In this document: positions 13,201-25,200 of the stretch, piece after piece
Numbering within the stretch: position 1 is the first letter of the stretch
Layout: each line of letters starts with the position of its first letter
NCBI GenBank assembly: GCA_035610835.1
Contig: CM069454.1
Span: 4,403,117-4,467,116 of the forward strand
Reading direction: 5' to 3'
From: Ophiura sarsii
Lineage: Eukaryota; Echinodermata; Ophiuroidea; Amphilepidida; Ophiuridae
Length of the DNA: 64,000 nt
The notes under the pieces: model-generated
The model's input: only the letters and a program-made list of their open reading frames with translations
What the model was told of the DNA's origin: nothing
Database searches by the model: none
Made by a program: the position numbers and the translations under genes

Positions 13201-16200
13201 ATCCGGGACAAATTTAATGGGGATGACAGGCGTACTTCTTTACAATTAAAAAGGATGAATTTAAAACTCCAAATGCTCAGAAGGTCCGAGAAGACAGACA
13301 GGACAGGTCATCGCCATGGGCAAACTATCAGAATTCCCGCTATTATCTTCACGCTGAATCAGAGATATCAATAGGAGTTACTGCAACAATGGAAATGGGC
13401 ACTTTTCATCTGTAAGCACATACCGCGACAACAATACTTTATCGATTTTAACAAATAAGTTGTCAAAATCACCGTAATTAAATTTTCCATCTCCTGGTAT
13501 TTTCATTTTTAGGATATGAGTAACAATTTTAAAATTATAGGTGCTTTTACAACAGCCGAGTTACTTTTTTTGATGTCTTTATTTTGCTCTATAACTCAAA
13601 TATATGAAACCTTGCCGACAAGTTCCTTAATGGTATATTAATTATGCGATCTTTTCCAGGGGACACCCTCAATCCTCGAAGAAAAAAAATGGAAGCAGAT
13701 TTTCTGGCAGATTTACATTTCTGATCATAAATTGTACATTCCAAGTTGCTGAGCGATAGGATTCCTAATTACCTCATCAACATGGTTCACTCTAAAACCA
13801 TTATTTTGAAGTAATTAAGAATCGTATCGCTCTGTAACTGGAATCTATTCATGATTTATGATCAGAAATGTAAATCTTCTTCCAATTTATTTTTGAGGAT
13901 AAGGTTTATCGCAGATAGAAAAAAACCCATTGATTATCCTTTTCTGATGCATTGTGGGTGGATTGCGGGTGCAAATCTGCTCCATTTGCGAACCCACAAT
14001 GCATCAGAATAGGATAAGGCCAAACAAAAATAAAAGTTTGTCTCAAAGCTTGCGAAGGCTTCAAAATTGGGCGACGCGCGCTGTTTTTTGTCTTCCATTT
14101 TTTTATTTGTGTGGCAATTTTTACTCTTACTATTTGCAACCGTTGACACTTTCTGATATTTGTTTTTTCTATTTGAAATGAATATTGTGATGTAGTTGTG
14201 TATAAGAACAATTGAGCAGCGTTTTTTGAAGACCTGAGTCATGTAAAAGTTTGAGAAAAGGAAAATCTGCCGATATTTTTAATAAAAACTCGAAATAAAA
14301 ATTTGAAGGGAAAAAAAAAATTGATTTGACAATTTTCTGCATTTCAGACGCGGTATTTTGGCATTTCAAAACCAATGCGCGCGCAAGCTTTGAGACGAAC
14401 CATTTATTTTGTTTGGCCTAATCAATGGGTTTTTTTCTATCTACAATAAACCTTATTGAGGGCTTTTCCTGGAAAAGATCACATAATAAACCTAAAGTTA
14501 CGACATGATACGTCATGTTAAAGGTATATTATGTGATCTTTCCAGGGAACGCCCTCAACATCGAAAAAAAAATAGAAAGCAGATTTTCTTGCAGATTTAC
14601 ATTCTGATCATAAATCATGCATACATTCCAAGTTACAGGGCGATACGATTCTTAATTACTTCAAAATCATGGTTTTAGAGTGAAAATAAACTGTCGGAAT
14701 CCCGACAGTTTATATATTTTCACTAAATTCACTCTAAAACCATGATTTTGAGGTAATTAGGAATCGTATCGCTCTGTAACTTGGAATGTATGTATGATTT
14801 ATGATCGGAAATGTAAAACTGCAAGAAAATCTACTTTCTAAAAAAAAATCATGAATAGAGGGAGCTCTCTGGAAAAGATCACATAATATGCCTTTAATAA
14901 ATAATCCACTTACAGTGCGACAAATTTTTTAACGTAGCCTTTAAATGTTTTTTTGTTGAATTTAGTTTCTTGTAGCTTGTTGTGTAGCACGATGTTGACG
15001 CCAGATACTGCGTTAGTGTCAGCTTCATCACCTCCTTCATCCTCTGCTGATTTGTTGGCACCAAACTTACTCTCATCAATATTGTCTTTCATTGTCACCA
15101 TCTGCGGAAAAGTTCAAGCATCAATTTATTCAATATTATGTTTGACAACTGATTTGTCTTGTTGGCACCAAACTTACTCTCATCAAGTACGTCTTTCATT
15201 GTCACCATCTGCGGAAAAGTTCAAGCATCAATTTATTCAATATTATGTTTGACAACTGATTTGTCTTGTTGGCACCAAACTTACTCTCATCAAGTACGTC
15301 TTTCATTGTCACCATCTGCGGAAAAGTTCAAGCATCAATTTATTCAATATTATGTTTTAACTGATTTGTCTTGTTGGCACCAAACTTACTCTCATCAAGT
15401 TCATCTTTCATTGTCACCATCTGCGGAAAAGTTTCAATTTATTCAATATTATGTTTGACAACTGATTTGTCTTGTTGGCACCAAACTTACTCTCATCAAG
15501 TACGTCTTTCATTGTCACCATCTGCGGAAAAGTTCAAGCATCAATTTATTCAATATTATGTTTTAACTGATTTGTCTTGTTGGCACCAAACTTACTCTCA
15601 TCAAGTACGTCTTTCATTGTCACCATCTGCGGAAAAGTTTAAGCATCAATTTATTCAATATTATGTTTGACAACTGATTTGTCTTGTTGGCACCAAACTT
15701 ACTCTCATCAAGTACGTCTTTTATTGTCACCATCTGCGGAAAAGTTCAAGCATCAATTTATTCAATATTATGTTTTAACTGATTTGTCTTGTTGGCACCA
15801 AACTTACTCTCATCAAGTACGTCTTTCATTGTCACCATCTGCGGAAAAGTTCAAGCATCAATTTATTCAATATTATGTTTTAACTGATTTGTCTTGTTGG
15901 CACCAAACTTACTCTCATCAAGTTCATCTTTCATTGTCACCATCTGCGGAAAAGCATCAATTTATTCAATATTATGTTTGACAACTGATTTGTCTTGTTG
16001 GCACCAAACTTACTCTCATCAAGTTCATCTTTCATTGTCACCATCTGCGGAAAAGCATCAATTTATTCAATATTATGTTTGACAACTGATTTGTCTTGTT
16101 GGCACCAAACTTACTCTCATCAAGTACGTCTTTTATTGTCACCATCTGCGGAAAAGCATCAATTTATTCAATATTATGTTTGATAACTGATTTGTCTTGT

Positions 16201-19200
16201 TGGCACCAAACTTACTCTCATCAAGTACGTCTTTTATTGTCACCATCTGCGGAAAAGCATCAATTTATTCAATATTATGTTTGACAACTGATTTGTCTTG
16301 TTGGCACCAAACTTACTCTCATCAAGTACGTCTTTTATTGTCACCATCTGCGGAAAAGCATCAATTTATTCAATATTATGTTTGACAACTGATTTGTCTT
16401 GTTGGCACCAAACTTACTCTCATCAAGTACGTCTTTCATTGTCACCATCTGCGGAAAAGTTCAAGCATCAATTTATTCAATATTATGTTTAACAACTGAT
16501 TTGTCTTGTTGGCACCAAACTTACTCTCATCAAGTTCATCTTTCATTGTCACCATCTGCGGAAAAGTTAAGCATCAATTTATTCAATATTATGTTTGACA
16601 ACTGATTTGTCTTGTTGGCACCAAACTTACTCTCATCAAGTACGTCTTTCATTGTCACCATCTGCGGAAAAGTTAAGCATCAATTTATTCAATATTATGT
16701 TTGACAACTGATTTGTCTTGTTGGCACCAAACTTACTCTCATCAAGTTCATCTTTCATTGTCACCATCTGCGGAAAAGTTCAAGCATCAATTTATTCAAT
16801 ATTATGTTTAACAACTGATTTGTCTTGTTGGCACCAAACTTACTCTCATCAAGTTCATCTTTCATTGTCACCATCTGCGGAGGAAAAGTTCAAGCATCAA
16901 TTTATTCAATATTATGTTTAACAACTGATTTGTCTTGTTGGCACCAAATTTCTTTCATTGTCACCATCTGCGGAAAAGTTCAAGCATCAATTTATTCAAT
17001 ATTATGTTTGACAACTGATTTGTCTTGTTGGCACCAAACTTACTCTCATCAAGTTCATCTTTCATTGTCACCATCTGCGGAAAAGTTCAAGCATCAATTT
17101 ATTCAATATTATGTTTAACAACTGATTTGTCTTGTTGGCACCAAACTTACTCTCATCAAGTTCATCTTTCATTGTCACCATCTGCGGAAAAGTTCAAGCA
17201 TCAATTTATTCAATATTATGTTTAACAACTGATTTGTCTTGTTGGCACCAAACTTACTCTCATCAAGTTCATCTTTCATTGTCACCATCTGCGGAAAAGT
17301 TCAAGCATCAATTTATTCAATATTATGTTTGACAACTGATTTGTCATTGATTGATTGAATTTCATTCATAATATGCCAATCGATATTCACTCATCAAAAA
17401 AAGTAAAAAACACTGCAAGTCACGACTTGCGAATCCCCCTGGCTGGGAGATCAACTAAATGAGGTCAAAGGTCACATAGGGGTCTTACTCTCATCAAGTT
17501 CGTCTTTCATTGTCACCATCTGCGGAAAAGTTCAAGCATCAATTTATTCAATATTATGTTTGATAACTGATCTGTCATTGATTGATTGAATTTCATTCAT
17601 AATATGCCAATCGATATTCACTCATCAAAAAAGTAAAAAACACTGCAAGTCACGACTTGCGAATCCCCCTGGCTGGGAGATCAACTAAATGAGGTCAAAG
17701 GTCACATATGGGTCATGTTCCCCCATTGTTCATTTCTCCAAGTTTGACATCAATCGGGCAACTTTTACGATTTGACCTCTGGATGACCTTTGACCTCAGA
17801 TGACCTCTAATTATTTGTTGTCATGTTCCCCCGGTGTTCATTGCAGTTTCACCCTCTATTGACCCTAGATGACCTCTAATGACCGTTGACCTCAGATGAC
17901 CTCTTATTAATTTTAGACATGTTCACCCGGTGTTCATGTTTCTTTTCTCCAAGTTTCACGTCAATTGGGCAACTGTTACGATTTGACCTCCAGATGACCT
18001 TTGACCTCAGATGACCTCTAACTATTTTTTGACATGTTCCCCCGGTGTTCATTGCACAATTTAACCCCTTGTTGACCTTTCACCTTGGATGACCTCTAAT
18101 GACAGATGACCTCGGATTACCTCTCATTAATTTTAGACAAGTTCACCCAGTGATCATGTTTCTTTTCTCCAAGTTTGAAGTCAATCGGGCAACTTTTACG
18201 ATTTTACCCCTGGATGACCTTTGCAAATTAGACCCAAAAAAAAAGCAGCCACAGTTTTTGACCATGGCTTACCTATCGATGAAAGTTTGAAGTCAATCTG
18301 TCCATCCGTTCAAAAGATACAGCATTCGGAAAAAAGGCTAACCAAAAGGCACAGACGGACATTGATATGATAAAATCCCCTTAAAACCAGGGGGATAAAA
18401 ATAGGGACAGCTGTCCCAAATAGGTCGTCCGTACGGTCCGTTATGGGTAGATTAAAAACGAGAGCATCAATGATGCAGAAGCTCACTACAGCTGAGAATT
18501 TGGGAAAATTCATAACTCATAATACATGTCTATATATGAAGAGCTTTGTTGCAAAAGGGCTATGGTGCATTTTTTTCAAAAATGAGTTTGATATAGAAAT
18601 GTATAGGGAAAAATCTTATGTTTCAAGGAAACAAAGTCATTTTTCAAAAAGTCATTTTCAAAAAGTCATTTTTTTCTCATTGTAAACAGCCATTGAAATT
18701 GTTGCAAAATGGCCTGTGTCCAGAATTAAATCGGGATACAGGCCCTTTTGCAACAAAACAACAACTTCAATGGCTGTTTACAATGAGATGTAGGTCTTTT
18801 TGAAGAAAAAAATGACTTCATTTCCTTGAAACATGATTGTGACCTATACATTTCTGTATCAAACTTCTTCTTTTTTAAATGATTAAAATAAATGATTTTG
18901 TTTGAGTGGTATTTTTTCTCTATGTACAAACAGATGGAGTTTTGTTGCAAAAGGGCCTAGGCCTACATCCAAATTTTCAAAAAATGTAAACATGATTTAA
19001 TTTTTTTTGAAAACTAGCACATTTGGAATGTATTTCAATTTAAATTAGTATGTAGTGTACCTCTTTCATAATCCATTCAGTTTTTCAATTGCTCAACTTG
19101 AATATTTAGAAACAGTTTTTTTAAACTTTTTCTCAATAAGAGCCAAAGTGGATGGCAGGCCCTTTTGCAAAAAACCTCTTCATATTGTAAACCACTATAA

Positions 19201-22200
19201 TCTGTCCAGCATATAACAAATGATGCAAAGCTCGAATCCATATTATACCTTACATGAAACAAGAATTATCTATCTATATAATAATACGCTACTCTCTGTC
19301 TGTCTGTTTGTTTGTCTGTCTGTCTGTGCGCACTTTTACGTCGCCTCCCGGGGTCAGGCGGCGTTCAAACTCGGTGGGTGGGTGCAGCTCGGTCCCCGCA
19401 AGAGCGAGTTCGCATTCGCTAGAGCGTGCGAGGTCAAAGGTCATCTAGGGGTCAACTTTTTGAAGTTGGTCGGATCGTGCTTAAACTCGGTGATCACAAT
19501 GCTTGATGCGAGGCGAGCGTGGCAAAAATAAAACGGGTTGGCGTTTGTCGGGTCTTCCGGGGTCAAAGGTCGTCTAGGGGTCGAATGTTCAAAGTTTGTC
19601 CGATCGGGCTTAAACTCGGTGACGGGAAGCCCGGATACGAGTCGAGCGTGGAAAAAATAAAACGGCTTTGCTTTTCTCGGGTCTTCCGGGGTCAAAGGTC
19701 GTCTAAGGGTCGAATTTTCAAAGTTTGTCCGATCTGGCTTAAACTCGGGGACGGGAAGCCCAAATGCGAGTCGAGCGTGGAAAAAATAGAGCATATGAGG
19801 TCAAAGGTCATCTAGGGGTCAACTTTTGGAAGTTGGTCGGATCGAGCTTAAACTCGGTGATCACAATGCTCGATGCGAGGCGAGCGTGGCCAAAATTAAA
19901 CGTGTTAGCGTTTGTCGGGTATTCCGGGGTCAAAGGTCATCTAGGGGTCGAATTTTCAAAGTTTGTCCGATCGGGCTTGAACTCGGTGACAGGAAGCCCG
20001 GATACGAGTCGAGCGTGGAAAAAATAAAACGGATTTGCTTTTCTTGGGTCGTTCGGGGTCAAAGGTCGTCTAAGGGTCGAATTTTCAAAGTTTGTCTGAT
20101 CGGGCTTAAACTCGGGGACGGGAAGCCCGAATGTGAGTCGAGCGTGGAAAAAATAAAACACCTTTGCTTTTCGTGGGTCGTCCGGGGTCAAAGGTCATCT
20201 AGGGGTCGAATTTTTAAAGTTTGTCCGATCTGGCTTAAACTCGGTGACGGGAAGCCCGAATTACGAGTCGAGCGTGGAAAAAATAAAACGGCTTTGCTTT
20301 TCTTGGGTCGTCCGGAGTCAAAGGTCGTCTAAGGGTCGAATTTTCAAAGTTTGTCCGATCGGGCTTTATGCATGCCTTCTACAAACCACCAAACCCGAGA
20401 ACCGACAAACTCCGGGTGACCGCCCAAACCCCGGGTGACCGATTTGCCCTTCTATATGCTTCGGTTGAGATTTCATAAGATCAAGAAATAGTCTCTTTCT
20501 GGTATTAAAACAAAATATTGCCAAACACCTTGGATATTAAATGGTGCGACCTAATGGTAGATGATTGTTCTCTTATGTAATGTGTGAAGGTTCAATAAAT
20601 AATATGTACAGAGATGAATAACTTGGGTACATAACAATGGCAAAATACAACACCTATTTTATGAAAATATGCATCATTTAATGAAAATAATAATATTTAC
20701 AGGTCACCAAACTCCCATGGCCCCTGGATCTTAGGCCAAGTAAAAATAAAACTAGTTTTTCGTGCTAACTTTGTGAAAAAAGGAAGATGAGGTTGTTTTT
20801 TCTTCTTCCCAAAATGGCGAATGCCCCTTTTTCCAAAACTGGTTTCGCTTTTTCCAACATGGTGGAAATGTTTTTGCTTCAAAATGGCCGCCACTTTTCT
20901 AAGACTAGCTTTATAACCTTAAAATGGGTACATACTGGAAACAGCTCGCGATATTTTAAATGTTTATTTTAATATAACACAAGGATTTATTCTCTATTTT
21001 TTCTCTTTCAGGAATACAAAGCTAAATAAGAAAAGATGTGTATTCTAGATTTACAAAATATCAGTGTGATCTCAGGAATATCTTGATAAATAAATCAGTT
21101 CCAGCCAAAAACGACAAACAAATGTTCCGAAGACCACACTGGTATTTTAAAACACCAGTTTTACCCACGGTTTATTTATATCATCTGATGATACAGTTTA
21201 ATTTGTATCATGTTTTGATAATTAACGGTTTGCCTGTAATATGTTGTTCTTTGATTTTAACAGGGTTTTTTTTTAAATATTGACACGTTGTCCATTTACA
21301 ACATCAGTGTGATCTTGAGAACATTCAACAACAAAAAATTGAAGAAAGAAAAAAATTGAAAAAAAAAATTGAAAAAAAAAAAAAATTTAAGAAAAAAACT
21401 ATTTTTTTGACGCGGCGGCCAAAATGGATGAGCACGCGCGGGGAAGAGAAACTACTATTTTTTTATTTGGCCTTTTAAATGGTGCGCCACTACTTTGACT
21501 TTGGTAATGCCACAAAAACCAGTTGGCGAATTGGCATTCAGTCTTCTGGATGGTTCAATAAGTAACAATAACATCTACCGAGGTGATTGGTTTCGGGGTC
21601 GGAATATTGAGAATAAGATAGGCTTTTCCTCTGATATCAAAATAATATAACCATACATCATAGCCTATAGCCTAGGCTAGTATAGGCATAGGCTGGGATT
21701 TTCGGGAATTTAGTGCTCCCGGGACTCGATTTTGTTTTTCGTGCGGGACTCGGGATTTACGAAAATTGGTAGTCCAGATTTTCGAGGAAGTGAAATCGCA
21801 ATAAAATATACTAAATGTCCACCAAAGTGTACTGTACTGTAGATATGTACTTCTGTTCTCTGTGTTGTCTTCATTTATTATTGTGAAATCTGCACCGGTT
21901 TTAATCAGCTTCCGGACATTAACATTACATATTAAAATCGCGATTCGTTCAAGATTTACCATCAGAATAATTTTGTGTACTACCAAAATGCATAAAACTT
22001 TCATAAGTGCAATCAAATGTGCACAATGAAGCGAATTTTAGAGCAACATCGTGCGTACGTAAACACCGCAGCGAGACGAATCTTGGCGAGTTTACAGATT
22101 TGATACATTTGCGTTACATGTAGATTGATGCGCTTTATTTCGTAAACTCGCCAAGATTCAGCTTCCTGCGTAAACACCGCCGATGTGAGCGGCGCCATAC

Positions 22201-25200
22201 TCTTGGGTTCCTTTTTTAGTAGGAGAACCAGGGATGGGAGAACCGTATGAGGAATAGGCGGGGTTGGACGATGATGTATTATTTATTTTAAAGTACCCCT
22301 TTTCATTTTATAATTGGTTTATTTTGTACTCACGTCTAGGCTATATCAGCCTTTCGACTCACTCGTAGTCATTTTTTATCTGCGAACGTTTTCAGAATTT
22401 TACTTTTAATCACGGGTTCCACAAACGTCGTTGAAGCAGTTCAGCTGTCAGATTTGTTTACCATTTTAAATGATCAATATTCATGACATACGATGCATAA
22501 TTAATTAAATGTTACCATATATGGCAAGATCATGATTCGAACGATACCAAATTTATATAGGTAAGTCAGTGCGTAGTAGTGTCGCCTATCTATGGAAAAT
22601 ACGATGTATTTGGAAGATAAATCACCACTTTGGGACACAGTTTGCCTCAATAAAGGCATGATTTTTGTACTTCCTCCCTCACCAATAAATTTGATTTTGT
22701 TTAACTGAGGGTTAAGTATACATATTGAAGAATTAAAAAATGACGAAAAACAAAAATTGATATCCGCCAGATTTTTCACCCCCCCCCCCCACCCCCATTT
22801 CAACTTTGTTTGTTTGTTTGTTGTTTATCCAAAAAAAAAGCCAATCACAATGCTCACTGCAGTGGCGTACGTGCATCAGAGTGCCACACTCATGTAATGG
22901 GCCAAGCTGTCAATACGAAGTATAGGGTACTCAAAACAAGAATATTTCATCATAAAAGTTGCGGGTGAAAATGAATTAAAGTCTACGATATTATTAATTA
23001 TTATTAATCTATATAATATTATTTACTACCATACCTACTCGCTACATTATCGGACGAAATCTTCAGGTGGAAATTTGAAGATGAACTCTTCACATCGTCG
23101 TAACTTTTGAACCACTTTTGATCGATTTTGAAGCGAGAAAAGATGAAGTTGGGTCATCTATCGTTTTTCCGAAGATTCATTCGGCAGTGCCAAATGACCA
23201 ATCAAAACCCCGCAAATTTTCCTCCGAAGACCCGAGCTCCAAACCCGGAAGTGTTTTAGGGAGCACACCACTAAGTCTGTTTTGCGCGGCACTTCCGGCA
23301 AAACTTGAGTACGATAATAGTTCCTTTTGACCAAATGAATGTGCAAAATTGGCATCAATTTGAGAGGTAATGATATCAAATTTGTGTTTTATGGATTTTA
23401 TGGATTATATATTTAATGTTTAGAACAGAAAATTCGATGAATTTAGCTGAAATATAAATAACGGGCCGATTTACACACATGGTGCATGAACGGGAAATAA
23501 CCGAATATTGACTCGCGTAATCATACCATTTATTTTCGCCGACTTCTAGCAAAAAATCTTGACGATGATTTGTAGTTCATATTAAGATATGTTAAAGATC
23601 ACGGATGGTTCTAAAACATATCAAAATTTCATTGATCTAGTCACTAGCACTCTGGATTTACAGCGTTTTGAATATGGAGTACTCGCCGTGTAAAGTCAAT
23701 GGGAGACGACATAGTGTTGTGCTCCCTTTAAGGTAAATAACCGGTGCTCCACACGAAACGGGAATACCATAAATGGTGAATGCTGTTCACACCCAAATCT
23801 ATGCGTAGATTTCAGATCTGGGCAGTTTAAATATCGCACTATGCCAAAATTGTTTGGTTTAACAAGGACCAGGGGGGGGGGGGGGGGTGCTCTTTTTTAT
23901 ACATTAAATGTGACTTTTTCAGTTGTTATGTTAGTTCAACATTATCAGTGACTGATCAAAATCAAAATCGGTTGGATTTGCACCCCGGATTTCACTCAAA
24001 AAAGTTGAATTTACTTGAGTATGTTGAGTGTAGGCCTAGAACGCGCATCCGATAGGATAAAAACCCCGGAATATAGTGATTTTACGCAAGATGCGCTCTC
24101 CGCAATCTGAGCATATCTCAAAAACGGAGTGTTCGATTGACATGATATCTGGCTAGTTTATTCAAAATTTTATGCTGAACAAGTTGATATCAAATGTTTA
24201 ATGATTTTGACCAAAAGTGTCACCTTGAAGGGAGCACACCACTAAGTCTGTTTTGCGCGGCACTTCCGGCAAAACTTGAGTACGATAATAGTTCCTTTTG
24301 ACCAAATGAATGTGCAAAATTGGCATCAATTTGAGAGGTAATGATATCAAATTTGTGTTTTATGGATTTTATGGATTATATATTTAATGTTTAGAACAGA
24401 AAATTCGATGAATTTAGCTGAAATATAAATAACGGGCCGATTTACACACATGGTGCATGAACGGGAAATAACCGAATATTGACTCGCGTAATCATACCAT
24501 TTATTTTCGCCGACTTCTAGCAAAAAATCTTGACGATGATTTGTAGTTCATATTAAGATATGTTAAAGATCACGGATGGTTCTAAAACATATCAAAATTT
24601 CATTGATCTAGTCACTAGCACTCTGGATTTACAGCGTTTTGAATATGGAGTACTCGCCGTGTAAAGTCAATGGGAGACGACATAGTGTTGTGCTCCCTTT
24701 AAGGTAAATAACCGGTGCTCCACACGAAACGGGAATACCATAAATGGTGAATGCTGTTCACACCCAAATCTATGCGTAGATTTCAGATCTGGGCAGTTTA
24801 AATATCGCACTATGCCAAAATTGTTTGGTTTAACAAGGACCAGGGGGGGGGGGGGGGGGGGGTGCTCTTTTTTATACATTAAATGTGACTTTTTCAGTTG
24901 TTATGTTAGTTCAACATTATCAGTGACTGATCAAAATCAAAATCGGTTGGATTTGCACCCCGGATTTCACTCAAAAAAGTTGAATTTACTTGAGTATGTT
25001 GAGTGTAGGCCTAGAACGCGCATCCGATAGGATAAAAACCCCGGAATATAGTGATTTTACGCAAGATGCGCTCTCCGCAATCTGAGCATATCTCAAAAAC
25101 GGAGTGTTCGATTGACATGATATCTGGCTAGTTTATTCAAAATTTTATGCTGAACAAGTTGATATCAAATGTTTAATGATTTTGACCAAAAGTGTCACCT

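Noticed and set aside
14953..17332. Series of 60-100 codon plus-strand frames containing LAPNLLSS and SLSPSAEK
   Set aside because: These are antisense translations of the TCTP decoy-exon array; the meaningful strand is minus.
19826..20332. 168-codon frame of 43-residue repeats
   Set aside because: Explained by a 129-bp tandem unit with few stop words; the complement is also open, and no domain is recognisable. Kept only as a finding.
22860..22925. Possible hAT end CAGTGGCGTACGTGC
   Set aside because: No mirrored partner or 8-bp duplication was found nearby.
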